From: Candidatus Hydrogenedentota bacterium
GTDB lineage: Bacteria > Hydrogenedentota > Hydrogenedentia > Hydrogenedentales > JAEUWI01
Reading direction: 5' to 3'
Length of the DNA: 64,000 bases
NCBI GenBank assembly: GCA_016791475.1
Contig: JAEUWI010000020.1
Coordinates: forward strand, 49,642 to 113,641
The notes beneath the pieces are model-generated. The model saw only the letters and a list, made by a program, of their open reading frames with translations, made no database searches and was not told the origin of the DNA. Shown here piece after piece: positions 23,637-32,513 of this stretch (position 1 is its first letter; every line of letters starts with the position of its first letter). A program made the position numbers and the translations under genes.

Positions 23637-25844
23637 ATGAAGAGAAAGACCACGCTCGTCTCGATTGCCGCGTCGATGCTCTGCATCCTCGCGGGTTATG
23701 CCCACGGGGATACCGTGCGCCATCCCCGACCCTCGGGCTATGCGGAGCCGGGAATTCCCGGCGCGCCCGCATCGGTGACCTTTGGCGCGGTACGCGAGGA
23801 TGCAAAGTTCACCGTGGATATGACGGCCACCTTTCCCCGGCAGGACGTAGTGCCCGCGAAGGTTACCGGCGTGACGGTGAACGGCAAGGCCCACGAGACC
23901 TTCCTGGTGAAGAACGCGAATATCTTCAACGGCAATCGCGAGGTTCACGCCGGCGAGGACCTGAGCGTCTCGGTTTATGAAGGCTGGCAGCCGGGCCAGG
24001 AGTACAAAGTCGAAGTTACCCTGGCCGCGGCCGACGGCAAAGAAGTGAAGCTCGCCGCATCGGGCACGACGCCCGCCGAGCGCAGCGCCACGGGCGGGCT
24101 GGGCTTCGGCATGCCGACGGCCGACCTGCCCTACCACCATGTGACGCTGACCCTCGCGAAAGAGGCCATCGGCGCGGGGACGGTGGTGAAGGTGGAGACG
24201 GATGGCAAGTGGAACCGCGATGCGCGTTTCTACAACGAGGGGATCGTGGATCCCGCCACGGCGAAGGAAAGCCCGGGCCTGCAGGGCGAGACCTACACCG
24301 GTGTGATCGATGGTTCCAAAGATTTTCGGATCGTGGCGCCCGTCCAGTGGCTCAATGCCACCGACCACACCATGAAAGTGACGGTCAAGGGAGCGGACGA
24401 AAAAGAAACGGTGTATGAGGGTGCGGGCAAGGCGCCGGACAAAGGCGGTTACTGGAGCGCGGCGTGGCCCCATGCAATCTCGCTGATTGTTCACGAGACG
24501 GCCGGCATCCAGCGCATCGGCGAGCCGGTGCACGCGATGGTTGGTCCCTATGCCGATGACTTCGGCCCCGCGGACAGCCAGATTCGCGTGGTGACCTATG
24601 ATCCGACCCACCCGAAAGCCGGGGCGGATGGCTATGTGGTGGCACCCCATCAGATCATCGAATCCACGGAATGGCGCGACGAGGCCATGCTTACCCACGA
24701 GGAAAAGGATCCGGAGACCGGCGCGCTGATTCACCGCTACGACCCCACTACCACGGTGGAGCTGGTGTTCCTGGCGGACGTGCAGCAGTACGAAAAGAAA
24801 GTCTATTTCGTGGTCTATGGCAATGCCGCCGAGCACACCAACGTGGTGGAGAGCGACCTGAAGGTGGAGCAGCACGAGCGGCTGAGCCAGACGGTGAGCA
24901 ACAGCAACTTCAGCATCTTTACGTCGCCCAACAGCGGCTCGGTGGAGACGGTGACCATTTTGGGCGAGGGCGAGCCGGTGCTGCTGGAGCACAAGCTGGA
25001 AACCAACGGCGCGGTCCATTGGAATCCCGATATCTACACGCCCCCGACTCCCTGGGTGCACACGAGTGACTGGGAAGCACCAGACTATTCGGAGAAGACC
25101 GGCCCGATCATGCACCGCACGCGCCGCCACGGTCTTCAGCCCATGGTGGACAATGCGAGCGCCCACGTTTCCTACACCTTCTATGCGGGACAGCCCTATA
25201 TCCTTCAGACCTCGTTGATGGAGATTCTCGAAGACGTTTTCGTCTCCGCCATGCGCAACGGCGAGATGGTCTTTAACAAGGCCATCCTGAATGAGTTCGT
25301 ATGGCAGGACGAACTGGGCGTGATCAGGCACATGCCCATTGAGGGATCGAAGCAGCACCCGGTTCACGCCCTGGACATTCCGGCGGACACGCCCTGGATG
25401 GCCTTCATCAACCGTGAAAAGAAGATCGGCTTTGCGAACATCGCCCTGTCTTACGAGAACACGAACCGCTACGGCGACCCGGCCAGCGTCGGACAGCCCT
25501 ATTTCTACGTGCAGAACGGTCCCTGGGTCTACTGGGCGCGTCCGCTGGTCTATCCCTTCGCGGGCAACAACATGACGCGCCTGATGAAGGTACGCAAGGG
25601 CAGCACCTATTACGAAGAAAACGCCTGGGTGCCCTTCCGCTTCGCCGAAGGGGACAATCCCTTCGCGGAGATCGAGAAGCTGAACAAGAAACTGCGCTCG
25701 CCCCTGCACCTGATGGAGTGGATGCCCACGAACGAGCGCGCGCCGCTCTCGTGGATCATGCCCATCCTCACCATGCCCTTCGATGAGGGCGTGGCCGGTG
25801 CGGTCAGTGGTCACAAGGATACCAAAGAGGAAGGGAAAGAATGA
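23637..25844 (+). CDS. Large secreted protein, paralogue A
   Basis: 735 residues with a Sec signal (TTLVSIAASMLCILAGYAHG). I do not recognise the family. Predicted strands dominate throughout, as in carbohydrate-active beta-sandwich enzymes. The last 330 residues share a series of blocks with the next gene: HWNP, SYTFYA, AMRNGEMVFN, EFVWQDE, RPLVYPF, KGSTYYEE and WVPFRF, proving paralogy. AAGGAA precedes the ATG. The stop overlaps the next start by ATGA, so the two products are made together, and a TIM-barrel protein follows. A role in polysaccharide breakdown is inference. Confidence 0.6.
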   Translation: MKRKTTLVSIAASMLCILAGYAHGDTVRHPRPSGYAEPGIPGAPASVTFGAVREDAKFTVDMTATFPRQDVVPAKVTGVTVNGKAHETFLVKNANIFNGNREVHAGEDLSVSVYEGWQPGQEYKVEVTLAAADGKEVKLAASGTTPAERSATGGLGFGMPTADLPYHHVTLTLAKEAIGAGTVVKVETDGKWNRDARFYNEGIVDPATAKESPGLQGETYTGVIDGSKDFRIVAPVQWLNATDHTMKVTVKGADEKETVYEGAGKAPDKGGYWSAAWPHAISLIVHETAGIQRIGEPVHAMVGPYADDFGPADSQIRVVTYDPTHPKAGADGYVVAPHQIIESTEWRDEAMLTHEEKDPETGALIHRYDPTTTVELVFLADVQQYEKKVYFVVYGNAAEHTNVVESDLKVEQHERLSQTVSNSNFSIFTSPNSGSVETVTILGEGEPVLLEHKLETNGAVHWNPDIYTPPTPWVHTSDWEAPDYSEKTGPIMHRTRRHGLQPMVDNASAHVSYTFYAGQPYILQTSLMEILEDVFVSAMRNGEMVFNKAILNEFVWQDELGVIRHMPIEGSKQHPVHALDIPADTPWMAFINREKKIGFANIALSYENTNRYGDPASVGQPYFYVQNGPWVYWARPLVYPFAGNNMTRLMKVRKGSTYYEENAWVPFRFAEGDNPFAEIEKLNKKLRSPLHLMEWMPTNERAPLSWIMPILTMPFDEGVAGAVSGHKDTKEEGKE

Positions 25845-27613
25845 TGCGCCCCGTCACGAAACTCAAAAGCGCCCTGGCCCTGTTGGCCCTTGCCGGCCTC
25901 TACGCCGTTGCTCCCGTCGCCGCACAGATTCCCCTCGACGCGGAGCTGGGCCGGGATGTGGGCGACGGCCAGGTGCTCTACAACACGCCCTATGACCCGA
26001 AGGCGGTGAAGGAAATTACCTTCGTCGCGCCGACGGCCGCCCACCCGGTCTATGAGATCGTGGTGCCCTTGGGCGACTGGACCGAGGGCAAGGCGGCTTC
26101 CTTCAAGAAGGTGGTGGTTAACGGGCTCGAATGCGAGTCGTACTACATCTTCAAGGACGGCTTCGCCCATGTGCAAAGCAGCAGTTGGCTTACGAAGGAA
26201 AGCGCCACCGCCAAGAACGTGGTGCTGGTGGCCCGGATGCTCTGGCACAACAACGAGGACGTGAAGATCGACCTCACGCTGGACGCGCAGAACGAGGACG
26301 GCACCGCGAAAGTGGTGGAAAAGAGCTACACCGCGAAAGCGCCCGCAAAGGGCGGCGGCCCGGAAGGCTGGCGGCGCTACCAGAGCGTTGTCGTGCAGGA
26401 AAAGGCAGGCGTTGATCGCGCAAAAGAGCCGGTCGAATTCTCCATCACCGCCCGCAAGGAACACTGCGGTGATCTGGCGAAGGAACTTCGGGTCTACGTT
26501 GTGGACGAGCTCGAGCAGGAGCCCGTGGCGGTTCCCTTCCAGACCTTCAACCACGGCGTCTTCCCCGGTACGCCGAACGGCACCAGCAACGACAACTATC
26601 TCCAGCACCCGAGCCAGTTCATCGAGGTGGTGGCCTTTGCCACGGTCGCGGCGAACCAGCAGCGCGTGCTGCTCGTGTGCTACGACAACCCCGCCGCCGA
26701 AGCGCCCGCCGCGCCCCGCTCCGACCTGAAAGTCACGGGCGAGTCCCTGAGCGCAACGGTGGAGAACGACTTCTTCATCGCGCAACTGGACAAGAAATCC
26801 GGCCAGATCGCGGCCTTCACCCTGAAGGGCGGCGATGAGGAGCCCGTGCTGACCAACAGCCAGAGCGGCGCCCTCCACTGGAATCCGGACTCCTTCTCCG
26901 ACAACGGTTTCTGGGGACACACCTTCTCCTGGGATCCGCCGGAGCGCACCGTGGTTACCGCGCGCGGGCCCCTCATGTTCCGCATCACCAACAGCGGTCG
27001 CATGCCCGGCTGGACGCCCCAGGTCTGGGCTTCGGTGACCTACACCTTCTACGCGTGGACGCCCTACGTGAAATCCACCACGAGCATGGAGGTGCGCGAG
27101 CCCCTGAACGCCTCCGCCATCCGCAATGGCGAAGTGGTGCTCGACACCCATCTGGTCGATCATTTCGTGTGGCAGGAAAAAAGCGGCCAATTGAAGCGCA
27201 TGCGCACCATGCACGGCCCGAACTGGCAGGATGAATGGGCCACGCGCATCGACGCCGATGTGCCCTGGCTCGCTCTGACCAATGAAGAAAAGGACTACGG
27301 CATCGGCGCGGTGACCGTGGATCTCACCACCTTCAACCCCGACTCGGGCGAGGCGAACATGCACCGCTCGGCCAACTACCTCTATTACCACCACTTCTGG
27401 GGCACGCCGTTGACGTACTTCACGCGCGGCCTCGTGTACCCCTTCAGCGATTACCAGCGCGGTCCGATTATCACCGTACGCCCGGGTTCGACCTATGTGG
27501 AGAAGATGGCCTTCGTACCCTTCCACCTCGGCAAAGACCCGCAGCGCTACCAGACGATCATCGACGCCAGCAAGGTACTCACCCAGCCCCTGGAACAGCG
27601 CTGGGGACGATAA
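25841..27613 (+). CDS. Large secreted protein, paralogue B
   Basis: 590 residues, signal peptide SALALLALAGLYAVAPVAAQ. The C-terminal 300 residues are related to paralogue A (LHWNPDSF, VTYTFYAWTPY, AIRNGEVVLD, HFVWQEK, RGLVYPF, RPGSTYVEK, AFVPFHL), while the N-terminal part is shorter. The region ATVENDFFIAQLDKKSGQIAAFTLKG looks like the opening of a galactose-mutarotase-like super-sandwich, as seen in lyases and alpha-mannosidases, but this is only a resemblance. The start overlaps the upstream stop; ATG at 25844 is an equally possible start. Function unknown. Confidence 0.6.
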   Translation: MMRPVTKLKSALALLALAGLYAVAPVAAQIPLDAELGRDVGDGQVLYNTPYDPKAVKEITFVAPTAAHPVYEIVVPLGDWTEGKAASFKKVVVNGLECESYYIFKDGFAHVQSSSWLTKESATAKNVVLVARMLWHNNEDVKIDLTLDAQNEDGTAKVVEKSYTAKAPAKGGGPEGWRRYQSVVVQEKAGVDRAKEPVEFSITARKEHCGDLAKELRVYVVDELEQEPVAVPFQTFNHGVFPGTPNGTSNDNYLQHPSQFIEVVAFATVAANQQRVLLVCYDNPAAEAPAAPRSDLKVTGESLSATVENDFFIAQLDKKSGQIAAFTLKGGDEEPVLTNSQSGALHWNPDSFSDNGFWGHTFSWDPPERTVVTARGPLMFRITNSGRMPGWTPQVWASVTYTFYAWTPYVKSTTSMEVREPLNASAIRNGEVVLDTHLVDHFVWQEKSGQLKRMRTMHGPNWQDEWATRIDADVPWLALTNEEKDYGIGAVTVDLTTFNPDSGEANMHRSANYLYYHHFWGTPLTYFTRGLVYPFSDYQRGPIITVRPGSTYVEKMAFVPFHLGKDPQRYQTIIDASKVLTQPLEQRWGR

Positions 27614-27624
27614 CGCGTTGGTGC

Positions 27625-27690
27625 GATAAGACGGATTCGACCGATAGGACCGATTGCAAAAATCGGTCCTATTCGTCTTATCCGTCCTAA
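27625..27690. repeat. 9-nt periodic inverted repeat (GATNNGACC type)
   Basis: The inner part ATAGGACCGAT / ATCGGTCCTAT pairs perfectly over 11 bp around a TGCAAAA loop; outer units GATAAGACG and complements extend it. It follows the stop at 27613 and could double as a terminator. Confidence 0.7.
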
Positions 27691-27718
27691 GCGATTCAGG
27701 CTGGAATCAGGAGGTTAC

Positions 27719-29353
27719 ATGCTTCGATTGCTCTTTCCACTTTTTGCCATCGCTTTCGCGATCTCAGCCGTACAAGCCGCCGAGCCCCTCCCCGATTTCG
27801 GCGTGATGTTGAACGACGACGGCGACCTCTCCTTCACCAGCCTCGATCCCCAGGAGTCTGCGCGCAATGTCCTGGCGCAGGTGGATTCCCTGGCGGGCAC
27901 TTCGGTCAAGACCCTCATGTGGAGCGTGGGCGCGGGCTCGGAGATTCTCTACTATCCCACGAAAGTCGCGAACGACTGGCGCTGGCGTCCCATCGCGCCG
28001 GCCTACGAAATGGAGTTCGGCTCCTGGCAGCGCAAGGCCGCCGCGGGCCTGGATGCGGGCGTGGACCCCATCCGCATCGCGGGCGAGCGGGCGAAGGCCC
28101 TTGGGATGTTTTTCGTGCCGTCCTACCGCATGAACGACGACCACTTCATCTTCGATCCCGTGGATTATCCGCTCACGGGCAAGTTCTGGATCGATAACCA
28201 CGACAAGATGAAGATCGGCGAGTCGCCCCAGCCCGCCGACGCGCACTATGGCAATCTCCTCGACTTCACCCACCCCGAGGTGCGCCACTATCGACTGGAC
28301 GTCATCTTCGAGGTCATTGAACGCTACGAGGATAACCTGGACGGCATAGAGCTCGACTTCAACCGTTTCCAGATGATCTTCCCGAAGGACAAGGGTTTCG
28401 AGCGCGGCCACCTGGTGACTGAAATGATCGGGCAGGTACGCAAGCGGCTCGACGAAGCCGCAGAGCGCCAGGGGCGACCGCTCTACCTCTTCGTGCGCGT
28501 GCCCCCGAGCCTCGCCGACTGCCATCGCATGGGCTACCGCATCGAGGACTGGATGAATCCCCGCATTGTCGATGTGATCCTGCCGTCCCAACTCATGACC
28601 CTGGCTCACGACATGCCGGTGCGGGAACTGGTCGATATCTGTAAGCCCGCCGGCGTGGCGGTGATGCCCAGCCTCTACCCGCGCACCTCCTATATGTGGC
28701 CTTTTCTGAAGAATCCGAAGGCCGAGGACTACCCCAGGCTGCCCTCGCGCGATGTAACGCCCGAGCTGTGGCGCGGGGCCGTCGCGAATTACTGGCAGCA
28801 GGGCGCGAGCGGATTTCAGCTCTTCAACTTCAACCTGCCCGCCGATGAATGGACCCACACAATCCTACGCGACACCGCGTCGCCCCTGCCGACGAATCTG
28901 GCCAGCCGCGCGAACAAAATCTTCGCCATCACCCCCGGCTACTACCTCGACCACACCGACACCTACGAGTACAAAAAGCAGATTCCCGCAATCATCAAGG
29001 TAGGCGAGCCCAGCACCTTCACCATCCAAATTGGCGAAGACTACAGCGACCCCGCGCGCAAGGCTGCGGTGGACCATTGCGCCATCCGCCTCGGCTTCAA
29101 GAAGGGCATTCCGCTGACGGGTTGGTCCATGGAGCTGCAGGCCAACGGCATGGTGCTCCACAAAGGACCGGTGGACCAGAAGCTGATCGAGACCCAGGGC
29201 GCACTGGTGTATTTTCAGAGCGAAATCAGCGACCTCGCCGCGCTCTATCACGGCAAGAACACATTGCGGATCGTGCTGGAAGGAGTGCCCGAGGCGAGCC
29301 TGGAAGAAGTGCTCGTGGGGGTGTTCTTCCGCGAGCACGATTTGAATTTGTAA
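27719..29353 (+). CDS. Secreted TIM-barrel protein, glycoside-hydrolase-like
   Basis: 544 residues, signal peptide LLFPLFAIAFAISAVQA. The middle has TIM-barrel features: KALGMFFVPSYRMND, LLDFTHPEVRHYRLDVIFEVIERY, DGIELDFNRF (about 208-217, an acidic pair on a strand end as in GH catalytic sites) and QGASGFQLFNFN. This matches the general layout of GHL10/DUF187-type glycosidase-like proteins. The last 150 residues form a separate beta-rich module. AGGAGG lies 4 nt before the ATG. With the two paralogues upstream it forms a likely secreted glycan-processing set. Confidence 0.65.
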   Translation: MLRLLFPLFAIAFAISAVQAAEPLPDFGVMLNDDGDLSFTSLDPQESARNVLAQVDSLAGTSVKTLMWSVGAGSEILYYPTKVANDWRWRPIAPAYEMEFGSWQRKAAAGLDAGVDPIRIAGERAKALGMFFVPSYRMNDDHFIFDPVDYPLTGKFWIDNHDKMKIGESPQPADAHYGNLLDFTHPEVRHYRLDVIFEVIERYEDNLDGIELDFNRFQMIFPKDKGFERGHLVTEMIGQVRKRLDEAAERQGRPLYLFVRVPPSLADCHRMGYRIEDWMNPRIVDVILPSQLMTLAHDMPVRELVDICKPAGVAVMPSLYPRTSYMWPFLKNPKAEDYPRLPSRDVTPELWRGAVANYWQQGASGFQLFNFNLPADEWTHTILRDTASPLPTNLASRANKIFAITPGYYLDHTDTYEYKKQIPAIIKVGEPSTFTIQIGEDYSDPARKAAVDHCAIRLGFKKGIPLTGWSMELQANGMVLHKGPVDQKLIETQGALVYFQSEISDLAALYHGKNTLRIVLEGVPEASLEEVLVGVFFREHDLNL

Positions 29354-29370
29354 TCGGTGGGTTGTTTTCA

Positions 29371-29400
29371 CCACGAAGGCCACGAAGAGCACGAAGAAGA
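29371..29400. repeat. 9-nt periodic single-arm array (CACGAAGNN type)
   Basis: Three units of CCACGAAGG/CCACGAAGA/GCACGAAGA, nearly identical to the left arm of the repeat at 11455, but with no complementary arm here. Confidence 0.7.
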
Positions 29401-29536
29401 AGGCGGTAAGAAATCGTTGCGTAATGTTGAATTTTCGCTGCAATCCAAGCGAAACACGATGCCTTGGCTTCCCGCCGTTCGTTTCGACGCTGCGCTCTTG
29501 CGTGTAAAATACCGAGGAGTCGGCTAGTAAAGGGTA

Positions 29537-29776
29537 CATCCGGTTTGAGCGTACTTAGTTGTTCGGGCTGAGAATTCCATGGGCGTCAAGGAATAGCATC
29601 GGTTAATGACAGGCATTCTTTCAAACGATTGGCGTATCGACTTCCGGCCCGAAGGGCCACCGACATATTAGTTCGCCGCGGCGAACTAACATGCTTTGGC
29701 CCTTCGGGCCAGATTACAGCGAGAATTGACCGACCGCCTTTCGATAAACGCAAAAGATGTACGCTCAAACCAGATG
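29537..29776. mobile_element. Nested inverted-repeat (MITE-like) element 2
   Basis: Terminal inverted repeats of 18 bp (29537-29554 and 29759-29776, 17 of 18 matching, core GGTTTGAGCGTAC) enclose a large hairpin: GGCCCGAAGGGCCA (29646-29659) pairs with 29697-29710, around a 22-bp perfect palindrome (29668-29689). Similar flanks, CTAGTAAAGGGT and CTAATAAAGGGT, adjoin both ends and may be a decayed target duplication. No protein-coding frame inside is convincing. The rest of the 595-bp gap (29354-29948) holds only the CACGAAG array. Confidence 0.6.
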
Positions 29777-29948
29777 AGCCTAATAAAGGGTGGGTGTCCC
29801 GTCGCCGGGAAGGCTTTACGCCGCAAAATTCTTTCTTTTCATGTTCTTCGCACTCGGTTTTTCAATGCCTGTTTACGTATCCGATTTGATGTTGTATCAT
29901 GGCGATACTGATCTGCGAAACAGCGGCTATATTGAACGCGGAGAGAGG

Positions 29949-32177
29949 ATGCGCGGCATGGGATTCGGCGGCAAGTATCGATTGAGCGCATTGGGGCTTT
30001 GCATCTTTGTACTGTCTCCAGTGGCGTGGGCGGACGGGGGATTCCTTTCCAAAGCCGAGAAGGCGGCCATGGCGGAGCCGGTGCAAAAGGCGGTTCTCCT
30101 GTTTCGCGATGGCGTTGAGGATCTCATCCTCCAGGTGAAGTACGAGGGCGAGGGCGACGAATTCGCGTGGCTGGTGCCCCTGCCCGCGAGGCCGGAAGTG
30201 ACAGTAGCGGAGGAAGGCCTCTTCGAAGAGATCGAAGCCTATGTGGCCGAACGAAGCAAGTGGAAGGTCTACTACGATCCGCCCCGATACCTTTCACGCG
30301 GCATGCTTGGTGGCGGAAGAATTGGGGCGGCGGAAGAGGCGGTCACGGTACACGAATTCAAGCGAGTTGGGGTCTACGAAATCGCTGTGCTGGAGGCGGA
30401 TAGCGCCGAGGACCTCCTCCGCTGGTGCAAGGACCACGGCTATCATGTGAACACCAAGGCGCGGGAGGTGCTGAAGTCCTATGTGGACAAGGGCTGGATC
30501 TTCACGGCCATGCGGATTCACCCCGAAGCGTCAGGTCGGAAAGCCGACCGGGGGCTGAGCCGGGGTACCATCCAGCCGGTCCACTTCACCTTTCCGACGC
30601 ACGAGGCGGTCTACCCGCTCCGCATCAGTTCGATCAACGAGGGCGCGACCAATGTGGAGCTGTACCTGCTGGCGAAGGATACGCTGGTGAATCCGGAGTT
30701 TTTTCAGTTGGGCCCCTCATTGGAGGAATTTCAAGCGAGGAAACTTGCGCTCGCGGTCGGAAATTCGACCAAACTGGAAGCGGAGTTCGCCCAGTATTTT
30801 GACGCAGACCGCTTCACGTACCGGGCCGTCTCATCCAGTGAATTGCCCGTTGTCGCGAAGTCGCTTCCTCGATGGGCAGATTCGCAGTTACACATAACCA
30901 CGGCGAAGCGGAATTTCCTGCCGGAACAGATGGTCGAGGATGTCTACTTCAAGTTGGTCAGCCAAATGGGGCCTAAAGAGCAACTGGACTTTGTTGAAAG
31001 TGCTTATGGAACTGCCCAGTCGGCCGTGGTGCGCATGCCCGATGCATTCTTCAGCGTCCTCGATAAAAAACTCGCTCGGATCACAGACGGCAAGTCCGTG
31101 AACAGTTCCACTTGGATGCAATACAGCGACCAATTCATCTTCCTGGCCGAATACGATAGGGGTGCACACCTTGAGAAGGCGGCCAGACATCCCGTTCCCA
31201 GGGTTCGAAGACTCCTGAGCAGCTTCCTGTGGCAGGCGTATTTCGATCGGGAGGCGATCGTCGCGCCTTATGACCTGGCCATAGAGGACTACGGCAAGGA
31301 CTATCGGAGTCCGGGGCTGTACCGAGGTGGTGGCGGGTGGTCCAGCGGCATTCGCTTTAGTTCCACACCGGGTGCGCCGCAATTCGTCGTCCAGCGGGCT
31401 CTGGTCGAACTGTTTCGTCACCCAGACCCCGATATCGAGGTGGCAAAACTGCTCGCAGCACTCGGCACGAAAGAGTCCATCGCATTGCTCATCGGGGCTG
31501 TTCGAAATCCACTGGGCGTGGGCTCGGTCCACCAGAATCAGGCATTGCTCGCACTGCGGCACGTGAAAGATCCCGCCGTGCGTGAGTTGTACATCGACAC
31601 ACTGGAAACCCAACGTTCCTGGTTGAGCGAGAACGAGATCAACGCGTGCCTGGTTGGGTTGTGGAACAACCTGGATCCGAACATGGAACCCCTGGTCCGA
31701 AGTATCGGCGAGCACTGCCGAGTATCGGACATGCCCTCAGGCCAGGCCTTGGCCCGGAACTTACTGGTGAATGGATTGGGAGTGGAAGTGCCCAAAGTCG
31801 AAGTGGGAATGAGCCGGGATGCGCTGGAGGCGGAGATGGGCGGGAAGGGCATCGTATTGTCTTGCGTCTACTCGTCTGGGGCAGAGTGGAAGCGATATTG
31901 GGCGGACGAAGAGGATGGTGACAAAATTTCTAACTTTGTGCAAGTGGTGTCTCGGAGGTCGGGCGGGGTGAACAGCGCACTGCCAGATTTGCCCGCGAAT
32001 CTTGACATCGCGGTATGCCAGTGGGGCTCGGGGGCCGCCACGTTCAAGCGCGACGCGTTGGTGTCTTGGAAGGCCGGTGCTTATGTGCCCGACTATGAAA
32101 TCGACCGGGAGTGGTACATGCCAGTGTCCTCACCGGAGCGCGTAGTCCGCGCGCGGGCAATCTCAGACGATGAGTGA
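29949..32177 (+). CDS. DUF2330 protein 1
   Basis: About 742 residues from the ATG at 29949 (GGAGAG upstream). After a signal peptide ending VAWADGG, the DUF2330 hallmark appears: QKAVLLFRDGVEDLILQVKYEGEGDEFAWLVPLPA, split by variable residues, with HPEASG and FTFPTHEAVYPLRISS further on. Residues from about 400 to 700 look helical and repeat-like, with LLAALGTKESIALLIGAV recalling HEAT units. DUF2330 proteins are exported and uncharacterised. The next gene is a paralogue and the third a HEAT-repeat protein, so the three may form one unit. Confidence 0.75.
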   Translation: MRGMGFGGKYRLSALGLCIFVLSPVAWADGGFLSKAEKAAMAEPVQKAVLLFRDGVEDLILQVKYEGEGDEFAWLVPLPARPEVTVAEEGLFEEIEAYVAERSKWKVYYDPPRYLSRGMLGGGRIGAAEEAVTVHEFKRVGVYEIAVLEADSAEDLLRWCKDHGYHVNTKAREVLKSYVDKGWIFTAMRIHPEASGRKADRGLSRGTIQPVHFTFPTHEAVYPLRISSINEGATNVELYLLAKDTLVNPEFFQLGPSLEEFQARKLALAVGNSTKLEAEFAQYFDADRFTYRAVSSSELPVVAKSLPRWADSQLHITTAKRNFLPEQMVEDVYFKLVSQMGPKEQLDFVESAYGTAQSAVVRMPDAFFSVLDKKLARITDGKSVNSSTWMQYSDQFIFLAEYDRGAHLEKAARHPVPRVRRLLSSFLWQAYFDREAIVAPYDLAIEDYGKDYRSPGLYRGGGGWSSGIRFSSTPGAPQFVVQRALVELFRHPDPDIEVAKLLAALGTKESIALLIGAVRNPLGVGSVHQNQALLALRHVKDPAVRELYIDTLETQRSWLSENEINACLVGLWNNLDPNMEPLVRSIGEHCRVSDMPSGQALARNLLVNGLGVEVPKVEVGMSRDALEAEMGGKGIVLSCVYSSGAEWKRYWADEEDGDKISNFVQVVSRRSGGVNSALPDLPANLDIAVCQWGSGAATFKRDALVSWKAGAYVPDYEIDREWYMPVSSPERVVRARAISDDE

Positions 32178-32288
32178 GGCGCAATCGCTTCGGTTGCATC
32201 TTCCTTCGTTCGGTGGCCCTGCGTTGTTGTTTTGTTGACCATGAATTATCTTAGAGCAGCCGTTGGCCGCAACCCAAAAGCGTTGAAC

Positions 32289-32463
32289 CGCAAATTTACG
32301 CAAATTAGCGCAAATTCTATTCATGGCTTGAAAACTCGGTTGCACTTGCAGTGTGCAAGGCGCTGGCCAGATTGATTTGAACCTATCTATTTCCGTGAAT
32401 TTCCGTGCCCTTCCGTGGTCAATGCTCTTTTTTTGACCACGGAATTTCACGGACGGGCACGGA
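32289..32463. repeat. Periodic repeat (CGCAAATTN) and inverted repeat (TTCCGTGNNN)
   Basis: Three CGCAAATT units at 32289-32316, then a hairpin at 32391-32463. The innermost 12 bp, TTCCGTGGTCAA (32411-32422) and complement (32433-32444), pair perfectly around a T-rich loop; outer units are swapped in order between arms. Period here is 10 rather than 9. These occupy most of the 336-bp gap between the two DUF2330 genes. Confidence 0.65.
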
Positions 32464-32513
32464 TAAGACAGTGGGTTGTGAATATGCGGTACACAGGCAC
32501 GAGGATCAATGCT

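Noticed and set aside
23517..25814. Long reverse-strand frame (765 codons) opposite the secreted paralogue A
   Set aside because: Arginine/histidine-rich shadow caused by GC-biased third positions; the forward frame has a signal peptide, ribosome site and paralogy.
29629..29911. Short open frames inside the inverted-repeat element and after it
   Set aside because: They run through palindromic DNA, have no ribosome site and resemble nothing known.
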